A stretch of DNA of 33,236 nucleotides from Iodobacter violaceini (GCF_011601265.1 NZ_JAAOLX010000018.1:1-33236), one strand, 5' to 3'; counted from the stretch's first letter, positions 7,760 to 17,691 are shown. Notes: generated by a model not told the origin, from the sequence alone. Program-made: numbers and translations.

Positions 7760-9916
7760 GTGTCCAATTGTTGCAAGCATTCTTCCCCCGCAAAACCCCG
7801 CTACCGCGTTGTTGGATCGCCTCCGCCACCTTTGCCGCAAGGTGATGGTGCAGGGGTGTTAAGCCGTATTCATATCCAGCAGATGGATTGCCCGACTGAA
7901 GAGGGGCTGATTCGCAAAAAGCTGGGGGCGATGGTGGATGTGCGTGGTTTGCAGTTCAATTTGCTGCAACGCGTGCTGACCGTATCGCATCGCCAGGAGG
8001 CGCTGCCTGCGATTCTGGCAGCAATTGCCGAGCTGGGCTTTACGCCGCGTGTGGATAATGGAAGCAAAACCGCTGTGGCTGAGGTCGCAAAGCCCTGGTG
8101 GCCACTGGCACTGGCGGGCGCACTGGCAGTGGGGGCTGAGGTTTGCGATTGGCTGGCGATGCCGGTGTGGTTAACGGCGGTGCTGGCCGTTGCGGCTGTG
8201 CTGACTTGTGGGCTGACAACTTACAAAAAAGGCTGGATTGCAGTTTCTAACGGCGATTTAAATATCAATGCGCTGATGAGTATTGCGGTGACGGGCGCTT
8301 TGCTGATTGGGCAGTGGCCGGAAGCCGCGATGGTGATGGTCTTGTTTACCCTTGCTGAGTTGATCGAGGCCAAATCTTTAGGCCGCGCCAGAAACGCCAT
8401 CAGCGGCTTATTGCAGCTCACGCCAGAGCGCGCCACGGTGCAGCAGATCGATGGCAGCTGGCAAGAGCAGGCGGCGGCTGATATTGCGCTAGGCAGTATT
8501 TTGCGGGTACGGCCTGGCGAGCGGATTGCGCTGGATGGCGAGGTGATCTTGGGGCAATCGTTTATTAATCAGGCGGCAATTACAGGGGAAAGCTTGCCGG
8601 TAGAAAAAAATATCGGCGATACGGTGTTTGCCAGCACGATTAATGAAACTGGCTCGTTTGAATATCGGGTCACGGCGGTGGCGGGCAACACCATGCTGGC
8701 GCGGATTATCCATGCGGTGGAGGCGGCTCAAGGCGTGCGTGCGCCAACGCAGCGTTTTGTGGATCGCTTTTCTAAAATTTACACCCCTGTAGTTTGCGTG
8801 CTGGCCTTGGCCGTGGCGGTGATTCCGCCGCTATTTTTGGGGGGCGCGTGGCAGGAATGGATTTACCGCGCGCTGGCGATGCTGGTGATTGCCTGCCCCT
8901 GTGCTTTGGTGATTTCTACGCCGGTAACGATTGTCAGCGGCCTTGCCCGTGCGGCGCGGCTGGGTATTTTGATTAAGGGCGGCACTTATCTGGAAGAAGG
9001 GCGCAAGCTAAAAAGCCTGGCGCTGGATAAAACCGGCACGCTCACTTTTGGCAAACCAGTGCAAACCGATATGGCGGCGCTGGCTGATGTGCCCGTAGAG
9101 GTTTGCCAGCGTATCGCCGCCAGCCTGGGCGCGCGCTCGGATCACCCTGTTTCTATGGCGATTGCGGCGCAGAGCAATGATTATCTTGAAGTGAGCGATG
9201 TAAAAGCACTGCTTGGGCGCGGCATCAGCGGGCAGATTGAGGGCATATCCTATGCAATGGGTAATCATCGCCTGGTCGAAGAGCTGGGCCTTTGCTCGCC
9301 AGCGCTGGAGGAAAAGCTGCAAGTACTGGAAATGCAGGGTAAATCGGTGGTGGTACTAGCATCTGATCGCGTACTGGCGCTGTTTGCCGTGGCCGACACG
9401 GTAAGGCCAAGCAGCCGTGAGGCGATTAATCAGCTGCAAGCGCTAGGCGTAGAAACGATCGTGTTATCAGGGGATAACGAGCACACCGTGGCGGCGATTG
9501 CCAGCGATCTGGGCATTGCCCAGGCGCATGGTAATTTACTGCCAGAAGATAAGCTGCGCCTTGTGGAGGTCATGGCGGCATCGTCCGGCATGGTGGGCGA
9601 TGGTATCAACGATGCACCCGCCTTAGCCCGCGCCGATATTGGCTTTGCCATGGGCGCGGCAGGCACAGACACCGCCATCGAAACCGCCGACGTGGCGCTG
9701 ATGGACGACGATCTGCGCAAAATCCCCGAATTCATCCGCTTGTCGCAAGCCACGCATCGCATCCTGGTGCAAAACATCACGCTGGCGCTGCTGGTAAAAG
9801 CGCTGTTTCTGGCCCTTACCCTGGCAGGCCATGGCACGCTATGGATGGCCGTGTTTGCCGACATGGGGGTGAGTTTGCTGGTGGTGATAAATGGTTTGAG
9901 ATTGCTGAGGGCGTAG
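7760..9916 (+). CDS. cadA: Heavy-metal P1B-type ATPase (Cd/Zn/Pb exporter CadA)
   Basis: This 718-residue inner-membrane pump exports divalent soft metals from the cytoplasm using ATP. In order: a Cys-rich start (SNCCKH), an HMA-like domain with the CPTE site (Cys44-Glu47, the form common in Zn/Cd/Pb pumps), a TGES actuator loop, the transmembrane CPC motif (Cys379-Cys381), the phosphorylated Asp423 in DKTGT, an SDHPVS His-Pro motif, and GDGIND at 613-618. Eight hydrophobic segments fit the P1B layout. The start is a GTG with CAGGA at 7746-7750; downstream ATG codons would remove the Cys-rich start. It is divergent from cadR and controlled by the MerR-type promoter at 7701-7731. A terminator follows 17 bases after the stop. 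The CPC/CPTE combination argues against a copper pump. Confidence 0.94.
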   Translation: MSNCCKHSSPAKPRYRVVGSPPPPLPQGDGAGVLSRIHIQQMDCPTEEGLIRKKLGAMVDVRGLQFNLLQRVLTVSHRQEALPAILAAIAELGFTPRVDNGSKTAVAEVAKPWWPLALAGALAVGAEVCDWLAMPVWLTAVLAVAAVLTCGLTTYKKGWIAVSNGDLNINALMSIAVTGALLIGQWPEAAMVMVLFTLAELIEAKSLGRARNAISGLLQLTPERATVQQIDGSWQEQAAADIALGSILRVRPGERIALDGEVILGQSFINQAAITGESLPVEKNIGDTVFASTINETGSFEYRVTAVAGNTMLARIIHAVEAAQGVRAPTQRFVDRFSKIYTPVVCVLALAVAVIPPLFLGGAWQEWIYRALAMLVIACPCALVISTPVTIVSGLARAARLGILIKGGTYLEEGRKLKSLALDKTGTLTFGKPVQTDMAALADVPVEVCQRIAASLGARSDHPVSMAIAAQSNDYLEVSDVKALLGRGISGQIEGISYAMGNHRLVEELGLCSPALEEKLQVLEMQGKSVVVLASDRVLALFAVADTVRPSSREAINQLQALGVETIVLSGDNEHTVAAIASDLGIAQAHGNLLPEDKLRLVEVMAASSGMVGDGINDAPALARADIGFAMGAAGTDTAIETADVALMDDDLRKIPEFIRLSQATHRILVQNITLALLVKALFLALTLAGHGTLWMAVFADMGVSLLVVINGLRLLRA

Positions 9917-9932
9917 TGTAAGCGTTAAAGCA

Positions 9933-9956
9933 GGGGGCGTTTGCCCCCGGTTTTTT
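9933..9956 (+). terminator. Rho-independent terminator after cadA
   Basis: GGGGGC (9933-9938), loop GTTT, GCCCCC (9943-9948), then a run of six T. It sits between the convergent cadA and hsdR genes. Confidence 0.88.
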
Positions 9957-12900
9957 CTACCTTCCCCCCATCGCCAACAAATCAAACACCACCCGCGCAA
10001 ATTTCTGCGCTTTGCTTGGATCAGATAGCAGCTGCAGCATCTGGTTCTGATGCGCTGCGCTGCTGTCCATGATGGCGTTGTCGATGGCTTTGGAGAAATC
10101 GCCCAGCATCGCTTGCTCTGGCGTGTTGTTTGCGATTTGCTTCATCACAATGGCGTTTTCGCCCACCTTGTCGCGGATGGTGTAGGCGTAGTTCACCATG
10201 TCGTTGTCGGTCAGCTGATCAGTTACAAACAGCTCATTCAGCCGAGTGATAATCTGCGATAAAAACTCTTCTTTCAGATCTTTCGGCTTGGCACTGCCCA
10301 ATTCGTCGCTTGGGGCCAGCTGATATTCGGCGCTGTTTTGTTTCAGCACCAAATCCTGCTGGCGGATTTTGGACAGGCGATAGTGGCTCAGTACCACATT
10401 GTTCAGATCAATCTCCTCTTCGCCTAAGCCAATCTCGCGCAGCATAGGGCGCAGGTGGCGCGCGTACAGGCTTAGCTTATCCAGATCAGGCGATTCATAG
10501 TTGATAATCTGCGACATAAACTCGTAAAAGCGTACATAACTGCCCAGATCTTTTTTAAAGATTTCCAGTGTGTTTTTTTCTTTGGTGCACTCTTTCAGGC
10601 TGTTTTCGGTGTTGGCGATCAATACTGCGTCGCCGCTTTTCTTGGCGCGCTCAAACATATCTTTGGCCTGCTTAAAGGCGTCCACCGCCGATTTGTAGCG
10701 CATTTGCCAGCGCTGCATGGCCGGTTTGCAGATATTGGCCAGCGCCGCATTGCTTTTGCTGCTGGTGTAAAACACGGTATAAAACTGCTCGACTTCGTTC
10801 CAGTTAAAAATCCCTGCCGCGCGCAGTTTTTCAAATAGTTCCCACACCAGGTTCGGGTCTGATACATCCGCCAGCTCTGCCGTTTGGTAATAGGGCTGGA
10901 ACGCCGCCAGTATTTCTTCTGGCTCGTTAAAGAAATCGAGCACAAACGTCCCTGATTCGGCCTTGCCCGGATGTGTACGGTTGAGTCGTGATAGCGTTTG
11001 CACGCATTCTACGCCGCCCAGTTTTTTATCGACGTACATCGCGCAGAGCTTGGGCTGATCAAAGCCGGTCTGAAATTTATTGGCGACGATCATCACCTGG
11101 TAATCATCCGAATCAAAGGCCTTGCGCATATCGCGCCCCTTTAGATTCGGATTCATATTGGACTCGGTGAATTTCTCGCCCAATAGCGTGGCACTGTTCG
11201 GGTCTTTATCAGTGAACTCCACCTCGCCCGAGAACGCCACTATCGCGTGAATCTTCTGATAGCCTTTTTCGGTGATGTATTTATCAAAGCCCAGCTTGTA
11301 GCGCACTGCTTCTTTGCGCGAGCTGGTCACCACCATCGCTTTGGCCTGGCCTCCCAGCAGCCCCATCACGTGATCTTTAAAGTGCTCAACAATCAGCAGC
11401 ACTTTTTGCGCGATATTGTGGTCGTGCAGCCGCACCCACTGGTTGAGTTTCACTTTGGCGCGTTTGCTATCGACTTCGCTATCGGCCTCGCGCACCTTCA
11501 TCGCCAGGTTGTACGCCACTTTGTAATTGGTGTAGTTCTTCAGCACATCCAGAATGAAGCCTTCCTCAATCGCCTGGCGCATGCTGTACACATGGTAAGC
11601 CACCGGCTTATTGGTGATCGATGGCGGCTCGTCGGGGTTGGGCACGCGGCCAAACATTTCCAGCGTTTTGGCTTTGGGCGTGGCGGTAAAGGCAAAAAAG
11701 CTCAGGTTACGTTTGGCCTGGCCTGCAGCAGCGGCCATCACGTCTTCATCATCCACCGCATCTTCTTCGCCGGTGCTTTCCACCAGCAATACTTCTTTCA
11801 GCTTTTTCGCGGTCAGGCCGGTTTGTGACGAATGCGCCTCGTCGGCAATGATGGCGTAATTGCGCTGTTTCAGCTCCGCGCTGTTTTCAATTGCTTTTAA
11901 GACAAACGGAAAGGTCTGGATCGTCACGATAATTATCGGCTGCGATCCCACCAGTGCGGCGGCGAGTTTTTCGGATTTCGATCCGCTGCCCTCATCATTA
12001 TTGATTCGCCCCACCACGCCATCGACGTGCTCAAACTGATAAATCGTGTCTTGCAGCTGCGCATCGAGCACGGTGCGATCCGTCACCACGATCACCGATT
12101 CAAATTGCTTCTTGCCCGCAGTGTTGTAAAGGCCAGAGAGCTGATGCGCCACCCATGCGATGGAATTCGATTTACCCGATCCGGCGCTATGCTGGATCAG
12201 GTAATGATGCCCCGCACCTTCGCGGCAGGCGGCGGCCAGCAGTTGGCGCACCACATGCCATTGGTGATAGCGGGGGAAGATCATCGTCTCTTTCTTGTAT
12301 TTACGGCCTTCCCAGTCTTCCTTGTCTTCAATCTGCAAATGCACAAAGCGCGCCAGAATATTGAGCAAATTATCAGGCAACAGCACTTCGTTCCACAGGT
12401 AATCGGTGGCGTAGCGCTTGACATCATCGGGCACATCATTGCCCGCGCCACCTTCCGCCGTGCCCTTATTAAACGGCAGGAAAAAAGTGTTTTCCCCCGC
12501 CAATTGCGTGGCCATATACACCTCGTATTGGCTCACCGCAAAATGCACAATCGCACCGCGCTTGAAGGTCAACAGCGGCTCGGGCTTTTTGGTAATCGGG
12601 TCAATCGGCAAACGCGTGGTTTTGTACTGCTTAATCGCCTTGTACACCGCCTGCTTAAACTCCGATTTCAGCTCCAGCGTCGCCACTGGCAGGCCATTCA
12701 CAAACAGCACCAAATCAATCCGCCATGCTTTGGCCTTGCTGCCCGTCTCGGCCAAATGGGCTGCACCTTCCCCTGTAGGGGAAGGCTGGGATGGGGTATT
12801 AATCCTCCCCCACGGGCTGTACACCAGCTCTTGGACGACAGTAAGGCGGTTTTGCTGATAGCGCGCCAGCGTATCGGGGTTCAGATCATGATCGGGCTTG

Positions 12901-13241
12901 AACTGGCACAGCGAAAAGCGCGTATTGCGGTCGCGCAGCTCGTGGCGCAATACGCCCAGCGTGCCGTAGGTGCGCGATTCTTTATGCGTGGCGTTCGGGT
13001 CGGCGCGATTGAGCTGCTTGGCGACGATCTCTAAAAACTTCTGCTCTGGCTCCTTCGGATAATTCGTGCAGAATTTCTGCCACTCTTTGGGCTGCGTGTC
13101 CTGCACAAAGCCGAGCAGATCGGGCGCATACAGCGCCAGCTCGCGGTTGTACTGCGCGGCATCGCCCAGCTGCCAGCCATTGGCAACCAGCTGGTCAATG
13201 ATGTCGTTTTGAAACTGGCGCTCAGCAGAGAGATCGGTCAT
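9957..13241 (-). CDS. hsdR: Type I restriction endonuclease subunit HsdR
   Basis: HsdR is the motor and nuclease subunit that translocates unmodified DNA and cuts it. From the preferred start at 13241 (MTDLSAERQFQNDII) the protein has about 1094 residues, near the usual size. The PD-(D/E)xK nuclease site is Asp176 (in WRIDLVLF) with Glu190-Leu-Lys192. The SF2 motor shows Walker A SAGSGKS at 352-358, VVTDRTVLD (motif Ia), DEAH at 467-470 and FTATPK (motif III). The C-terminal helical domain binds the methylase core. The reading frame is also open 29 codons upstream to an ATG at 13328; that extension lacks family similarity, and neither start has a good Shine-Dalgarno. Residues about 145-169 look like an in-frame insertion of a repeat element just before the nuclease motif. 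It is the last gene of hsdM-hsdS-hsdR. Confidence 0.93.
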   Translation of the reverse strand: MTDLSAERQFQNDIIDQLVANGWQLGDAAQYNRELALYAPDLLGFVQDTQPKEWQKFCTNYPKEPEQKFLEIVAKQLNRADPNATHKESRTYGTLGVLRHELRDRNTRFSLCQFKPDHDLNPDTLARYQQNRLTVVQELVYSPWGRINTPSQPSPTGEGAAHLAETGSKAKAWRIDLVLFVNGLPVATLELKSEFKQAVYKAIKQYKTTRLPIDPITKKPEPLLTFKRGAIVHFAVSQYEVYMATQLAGENTFFLPFNKGTAEGGAGNDVPDDVKRYATDYLWNEVLLPDNLLNILARFVHLQIEDKEDWEGRKYKKETMIFPRYHQWHVVRQLLAAACREGAGHHYLIQHSAGSGKSNSIAWVAHQLSGLYNTAGKKQFESVIVVTDRTVLDAQLQDTIYQFEHVDGVVGRINNDEGSGSKSEKLAAALVGSQPIIIVTIQTFPFVLKAIENSAELKQRNYAIIADEAHSSQTGLTAKKLKEVLLVESTGEEDAVDDEDVMAAAAGQAKRNLSFFAFTATPKAKTLEMFGRVPNPDEPPSITNKPVAYHVYSMRQAIEEGFILDVLKNYTNYKVAYNLAMKVREADSEVDSKRAKVKLNQWVRLHDHNIAQKVLLIVEHFKDHVMGLLGGQAKAMVVTSSRKEAVRYKLGFDKYITEKGYQKIHAIVAFSGEVEFTDKDPNSATLLGEKFTESNMNPNLKGRDMRKAFDSDDYQVMIVANKFQTGFDQPKLCAMYVDKKLGGVECVQTLSRLNRTHPGKAESGTFVLDFFNEPEEILAAFQPYYQTAELADVSDPNLVWELFEKLRAAGIFNWNEVEQFYTVFYTSSKSNAALANICKPAMQRWQMRYKSAVDAFKQAKDMFERAKKSGDAVLIANTENSLKECTKEKNTLEIFKKDLGSYVRFYEFMSQIINYESPDLDKLSLYARHLRPMLREIGLGEEEIDLNNVVLSHYRLSKIRQQDLVLKQNSAEYQLAPSDELGSAKPKDLKEEFLSQIITRLNELFVTDQLTDNDMVNYAYTIRDKVGENAIVMKQIANNTPEQAMLGDFSKAIDNAIMDSSAAHQNQMLQLLSDPSKAQKFARVVFDLLAMGGR
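12732..12809. repeat. Palindromic repeat element inserted in frame in hsdR
   Basis: A perfect palindrome CCTTCCCCT-GT-AGGGGAAGG lies at 12766-12785, flanked by a GGGATGGGG block. On the hsdR strand it is read as NTPSQPSPTGEG and neighbouring residues, a peptide signature commonly produced when this class of dispersed GC-rich intergenic palindrome is translated. HsdR proteins normally run directly from the SPWG-like turn into the IDLVLF strand, so roughly 25 residues appear to be extra. Boundaries are approximate. Confidence 0.65.
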
Positions 13242-13344
13242 GGTCGGCTTGGGTGTTTGGGTTAAATTAAAGGCGTTGAGTGTGGATATGGCCTTGCAGG
13301 TCAATGCCCGCAATGGTTGCAAGGTCATACATTGCTCATCTGCT

Positions 13345-13418
13345 CGTCATCCCCGAATGCTTTTGTCGGGGATCCGGCAAAACCTCTGGATTCCCGATAA
13401 GGGCACTCGGGAATGACG
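13345..13418. repeat. REP/MITE-like palindromic element between hsdS and hsdR
   Basis: This 74-base element has terminal inverted repeats CGTCATCCCCGA (13345-13356) and TCGGGAATGACG (13407-13418), matching at 11 of 12 positions. It can fold as two hairpins: CCCGA/TCGGG at 13352-13369 and TTCCCGA/TCGGGAA at about 13391-13413. The ends match a type of CGTCATTCCCG-bounded repeat scattered in many proteobacterial genomes. It starts 2 bases after the hsdS stop (reading along the minus strand) and separates hsdS from hsdR. Confidence 0.78.
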
Positions 13419-13420
13419 GT

Positions 13421-14758
13421 TTAGTTGGGCGCTTGCCAATCGCGCACGTCGATCTTGCCGGTGACGGCGGCGGAGATTAGGGCTGTGCGGCGTTCTTGCA
13501 AAAGTGAGATGCCTTTTCTTGCGTTTTCTTCTAACGCACTAAAGGTCTCCATACGTGCTTGAATTGTTGCATTAATCTGTTTTTGCTCTTCTTTAGGAGG
13601 AACAGGAAAGATGCTTGAAGCTAAATATTCATGTTCAATGCTCTCTACAGTTGCACCTTCTTTTGACCACTCCAGCAAAAGTGACTCTGTGTTGCCCAGA
13701 ATATAATTGGCAGCATATTCAACATCAATTCGAGAGTTGAAGCTAAGAGCTTTCATATCTTGGTTTAGCGTAACTTTCACTGTGTTAATTGCGATTGGAA
13801 TAGTCCTTTGTAATATTCCAGATCGAACGACCATGAGTAATGAACCAACCTCAACAAAATTTGTAGAAGATTCTTTGACGGCGGTTTCCGTGATTTTGTC
13901 TTGGCTATCGGAAATCCAAAACGATTTCATATCCTTTGGTGAGACCCAAGGAATATTACCATCAGTCCAATAGCTTAAATTCTCTTTGCTTGGAGTCCCG
14001 CCGCCACTAAATGAGCACAAGTATTTTAGTGGAGTGAGTCCCCAATGCTCCGGCACTTCGCCTAGCCATTCCACGCCGGAGTCTTTCATTGGGGCGTTGG
14101 GGTTGAGGCCTTTGGTGACGGCACGACTGATAATGGCTAGTCGTTTTTCTTTTAGCAATTCGATCAGCGCTTGCTGTTTTTCAATCAACAAATCAATCTT
14201 CGCCGTCTCGTGGTCGAGGAAGTTGGCGATGTTTTCCTGTTGCAAAAAAGTTGGCGCACTAACTTTAAGTGAAGCTATTTTTTCCTGATTTACATTCGGC
14301 TGCCCACCACCCGAAGATAAATTGATGATTTCTTGGCGCGTGGCATAGAGCCAGTAAAACAAATATTTGTTATGCAAAATTTCAGATGGCGGCATTACAC
14401 AACAGGCTTGATTGGTTGTCGCAGCGTTGCCAAAAATACCAAGTCTGCCGATTGTTGCTCCATACATCGCGATAGCGACAGAGCCTTTTGGATGAACGCG
14501 CAAAGTTGGCAAATCGATCAATGCTTTGTCTGTAACTTTCTTTTGGGTGTCAAAAATAACATCCTCGCGAAGTTCACCCGTTGTTACCCATAGATTGTCA
14601 CTGCCATAATAAATTTCGCCATCAGATTTTGGAGTTGTGCCGCTGGCTACGTATGGGCATGCATGCGCAATTTTCCACATATCCCAATCTGTTGGAATAT
14701 TGCCAATCCACTCAACTCCAGAATCCTTATATTCCGCATACGCCTGATAGCGACTCAT
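13421..14758 (-). CDS. hsdS: Type I restriction-modification specificity subunit HsdS
   Basis: HsdS recognises the two halves of the bipartite target for both methylation and restriction. The 445-residue protein has the expected two-fold design. Target recognition domain 1 starts after [15 protein letters not shown] (residues 11-25), and domain 2 after the matching [16 protein letters not shown] (about 224-239). Each ends in a long helix: [20 protein letters not shown] near 190-212, and [17 protein letters not shown] near the C-terminus. Both halves are intact. Its ATG overlaps the TGA of hsdM by 4 bases (14755-14758), showing translational coupling. TRD2 and TRD1 are more AT-rich than hsdM and hsdR, which is usual for exchangeable recognition domains. 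The target sequence cannot be predicted here. Confidence 0.94.
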   Translation of the reverse strand: MSRYQAYAEYKDSGVEWIGNIPTDWDMWKIAHACPYVASGTTPKSDGEIYYGSDNLWVTTGELREDVIFDTQKKVTDKALIDLPTLRVHPKGSVAIAMYGATIGRLGIFGNAATTNQACCVMPPSEILHNKYLFYWLYATRQEIINLSSGGGQPNVNQEKIASLKVSAPTFLQQENIANFLDHETAKIDLLIEKQQALIELLKEKRLAIISRAVTKGLNPNAPMKDSGVEWLGEVPEHWGLTPLKYLCSFSGGGTPSKENLSYWTDGNIPWVSPKDMKSFWISDSQDKITETAVKESSTNFVEVGSLLMVVRSGILQRTIPIAINTVKVTLNQDMKALSFNSRIDVEYAANYILGNTESLLLEWSKEGATVESIEHEYLASSIFPVPPKEEQKQINATIQARMETFSALEENARKGISLLQERRTALISAAVTGKIDVRDWQAPN

Positions 14759-17088
14759 GAATGCACCTCTTGCAGCAAGGCCATGATCTCGGCACTGATG
14801 GCGTCCAAATCGGCGTCGATGTCGATCAAGTCGCGTGGCGGCTGGTATTGGTAGAAGTGGCGGTTAAACGGGATTTCGTAGCCGACAATGCCAATTTGGC
14901 CGTCTTTGTCGTCGGTTTTGTCTGCGGCTATCCACGCATCGGGTACGTGTGGCTGCACTTCCTTAATGAAATAGGCCTCGTTGATGTCGTTAACGCTGCT
15001 GCTCGGGTCGAGCGCGACATTTTCGTTATCGCGCAAATCGCCATCGGCCACGTATTCGATCACTTCATTGCCAACGGCGAACAGTCCGTAGAGTGGCTTG
15101 GCGGGTGACTTGTGAACCTTCTTGATCACTTTTTCGGCGGCGGGGTTTTTCCAGCTCACGGCGTTTTCGAGCTGCTTTTTCTCTTTGCTGTCGAGCGCCA
15201 GCTTGGCGGTTTTTAGCGCGGCTTTGAGTTGATCGTCGTATTGATTAAAGTCGTTAAACTGCGCGCTGCCGATGATGGCTTGCAGTGCGCGGGCTTTGAG
15301 CAATAGATCGCGCTGGCCGCGCCAGGTGTGTGCATCCAGCAGATCTTTGATGTGTTTTTCTTTCAGGTCGCTAAAGTGGCTTTTTACATAGGCGCGGATT
15401 TCGGCTTCGTAATCACCCAGCTGGCCGTAGTCCTGGCAATCAGCCGAGTCTTGCCAATGCGCAGCGCCGTATTCGGCATAAACCCACTTCATTGCGGCAT
15501 TAAGCGCGCCGGTTTCATAGCGCAGCGTGGCAATGCGCTCATCGCTGAATTGGTAAGACAGACGCAGCGGGCGCTCGATGGTGAGGCGGCGATAGCCAAA
15601 TTCGTGGTTGGCGAAGATTTTGGCCGCGAAGGTTTTAGCTACTTCGGCTTTCGGGTTCGCTGATTGGCGACCCCGATTGCTTTTTTGTTCCGCCGGTTTG
15701 TCCAGCTCGCGCGCATCAACCATGGCAAAGTCACCAAAACAGCGGGTGATTTCGCGGATATCAGCTTCAGACATTTCATTGCGCTTGCTGCCCAGCGATT
15801 TGCGCATCTTGCCGCAGAGGTTCACGCCATTGATCAGCTGCACTTTGCCGGTGCGCTCGGTAGTTTTTTTGTTCGACAGCACCCACACATAGGTGGCGAT
15901 GCCGGTGTTGTAGAACATATCGGTGGGGAGCGCGACGATGGCTTCCAGCAAATCGGCCTCTAAGATATAGCGGCGGATTTCCGATTCGCCCGAGCCTGCG
16001 CCGCCGGTAAACAGCGGCGAGCCATTCAGAATAATGCCGATGCGCGAGCCGCCTTCCGAGGTGTCGCGCATTTTGTTGAGCAGGTGCAGCAAAAACAGCA
16101 GCGAGCCATCGGATACGCGCGGCAAGCCGGGGCCGAAGCGACCGTTAAAGCCTTTTTGGGTATTTTCGTCTTTGATGACGTCTTCGATTTTTTTCCAATC
16201 CACGCCAAACGGCGGATTGGATAGCATGTAGTCAAAACGCTCGGCATAGAGGTGATCGTTCGATAACGTATTGCCCAGCTTAATATTGGCGACTTCCTGC
16301 CCTTTGATTAGCATATCGGCTTTACAGATGGCGTAGCTTTCGGGGTTCAGCTCCTGGCCGTAGGCGACCATGCGGGCGTTGGGGTTGTGCTCGTAAACGT
16401 ATTCCATACCCGAGGACAAAAAACCGCCCGTACCGGCGGTGGGGTCGTAAATGGTGCGGATCAGGCCTTCTTTGGTCAGCGCGTCGTCGTCTTCGCCAAA
16501 CACCAGCGCGGTGGTGAGGTGAACAATATCGCGCGGCGTGAAATGCTCACCCGCCGTTTCATTCGAGCTTTCGGCAAATTTGCGGATCAGCTCTTCAAAC
16601 ACCAAACCCATATCGTGATTGGAGACGGCGGCGGGGCTTAGATCGGTAAGGCGCACTTTCTGTACGATTTTGTACAGCAGATTGGCGTCGTTCAAGAGGC
16701 CAATAAATTCGGCAAATTTAAAGTGATCAAAAATCTCGCGCGCGTCGCGGCTGAATGACTGGATGTATTTTTCCAGATTGGCCTTGATATTGGATTCGCC
16801 GAGCTTGGAGAGATCCATGGGGGAGGTATTGTAAAAACTGAGGCCACCCGTGGCGCGCAGCAGCAGTTTTTCCTGGCCTTCTTCCGGCAGATTCATCAGC
16901 TCGACAATTTCAACCTGCTTGAGCACGGCGGCTTTACTGTCAGCCAAGACACATTCCAAGCGCCGCAATAACGTAAATGGCAAAATAATGCGGCCATATT
17001 GGCTCTGCTTGAAATCCCCGCGTAGTAAGTCTGCAAGAGACCAGATATAGGCCGCGAGATTGTTAGTGGCTTGTGACATTGCTTTCAT
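14755..17088 (-). CDS. hsdM: Type I restriction-modification N6-adenine methyltransferase HsdM
   Basis: HsdM uses S-adenosylmethionine to methylate adenine in the recognition site and is also needed for cutting. The N-terminal helical domain spans about residues 8-150, and the [10 protein letters not shown] segment at 180-189 precedes the catalytic domain. The AdoMet-binding motif is DPTAGTGGF (215-223), and the target-adenine motif is NPPFG (291-295). At 777 residues it is much longer than the roughly 500-540-residue EcoKI type. The additional C-terminal 250-300 residues are helical and end in a segment ([18 protein letters not shown]) also seen in other long HsdM proteins, so the extension is probably native to this subfamily. 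An alternative start is Met4 at 17079. No strong Shine-Dalgarno is visible for either. It heads the hsdMSR operon, downstream of the tRNA-Gly. Confidence 0.94.
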   Translation of the reverse strand: MKAMSQATNNLAAYIWSLADLLRGDFKQSQYGRIILPFTLLRRLECVLADSKAAVLKQVEIVELMNLPEEGQEKLLLRATGGLSFYNTSPMDLSKLGESNIKANLEKYIQSFSRDAREIFDHFKFAEFIGLLNDANLLYKIVQKVRLTDLSPAAVSNHDMGLVFEELIRKFAESSNETAGEHFTPRDIVHLTTALVFGEDDDALTKEGLIRTIYDPTAGTGGFLSSGMEYVYEHNPNARMVAYGQELNPESYAICKADMLIKGQEVANIKLGNTLSNDHLYAERFDYMLSNPPFGVDWKKIEDVIKDENTQKGFNGRFGPGLPRVSDGSLLFLLHLLNKMRDTSEGGSRIGIILNGSPLFTGGAGSGESEIRRYILEADLLEAIVALPTDMFYNTGIATYVWVLSNKKTTERTGKVQLINGVNLCGKMRKSLGSKRNEMSEADIREITRCFGDFAMVDARELDKPAEQKSNRGRQSANPKAEVAKTFAAKIFANHEFGYRRLTIERPLRLSYQFSDERIATLRYETGALNAAMKWVYAEYGAAHWQDSADCQDYGQLGDYEAEIRAYVKSHFSDLKEKHIKDLLDAHTWRGQRDLLLKARALQAIIGSAQFNDFNQYDDQLKAALKTAKLALDSKEKKQLENAVSWKNPAAEKVIKKVHKSPAKPLYGLFAVGNEVIEYVADGDLRDNENVALDPSSSVNDINEAYFIKEVQPHVPDAWIAADKTDDKDGQIGIVGYEIPFNRHFYQYQPPRDLIDIDADLDAISAEIMALLQEVHS

Positions 17089-17315
17089 ACCGCTTAAAAA
17101 TAACTGATAGGCGGTATTGTAACGGGTTTAAGCAGGGCAAGGCGGGGAATGGGATTATTTAAGGAAATAAGGCTTCGTAGAGAGCAGCGAGTATCGCCAA
17201 TCTAATAAATAACAAAATAATAATTTAGGGGGCAAGTAAGCAGCAAATAATCCAAGTATGAATCTTTATTAGGCGGTAAATTATAAGGCGTTGGATTTGT
17301 GGTGGGGCAGGGGAT

Positions 17316-17389
17316 TGGAGCGGGCGATGGGAATCGAACCCACGGCGCTAGCTTGGGAAGCTAGGGTATTACCATTATACGACGCCCGC
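17316..17389 (-). tRNA. tRNA-Gly (anticodon CCC)
   Basis: Read on the minus strand, a 7-bp acceptor stem GCGGGCG/CGCCCGC closes the molecule. The anticodon stem CTAGC/GCTAG holds the loop TTCCCAA, giving anticodon CCC. The T arm contains GGTTCGATTCC. The discriminator is U, and CCA is encoded (17316-17318). Sequence and loop resemble the E. coli glyU type. It reads glycine GGG codons. Confidence 0.96.
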
Positions 17390-17405
17390 CGTGTAATGCT
17401 GGCGT

Positions 17406-17434
17406 ATTGTAAGTGCGGTAGATGCTTTTTGCAA
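17406..17434 (-). promoter_or_regulatory. Promoter of the tRNA-Gly gene
   Basis: On the minus strand, TTGCAA (17429-17434) and TACAAT (17406-17411) form near-consensus sigma-70 boxes with a 17-base spacer. The mature tRNA 5' end at 17389 lies 16 bases beyond the -10 box. Confidence 0.8.
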
Positions 17435-17691
17435 GCTTTCAGCGTGACACTATGACATTTTTACTTTGTAAAATGCATTGTCGGTGGCGTTTTTTATGCG
17501 ATTTGTAAGAAAAAACGGATTTATTGAGTGGCATTCTAAGTAAATTCATTTAGACCATGATCTTTTTTTTGAAGTCTGATATAAGTAGGGCGTTTTGTAA
17601 GCGCAGCGGGTTTTGATCTTCCCGGCTACTTTCATGGCGCTTCCCGGTACGCGTTTCTATACTCGCTTTACCCTGGCCGCTTTGGCTTTCT
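17435..17691. other. AT-rich intergenic region before the Mla-like operon
   Basis: Between the tRNA promoter and the permease gene I see no gene, tandem repeat or strong terminator. A promoter for the operon at 17692 is expected here, but no pair of boxes is convincing. The frame of the permease is open back to 17617 without a usable ATG, GTG or TTG. Confidence 0.5.

Noticed and set aside
11247-11828. Open frame of 193 codons on the plus strand
   Set aside because: Antisense shadow of the HsdR motor domain; no ribosome-binding site and no recognisable domain.
12027-13034. Open frame of 335 codons on the plus strand
   Set aside because: It is antisense to hsdR, which has all nuclease and motor motifs. 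The translation is rich in His, Arg and Gln without domain character, typical of a shadow of GC-biased coding.
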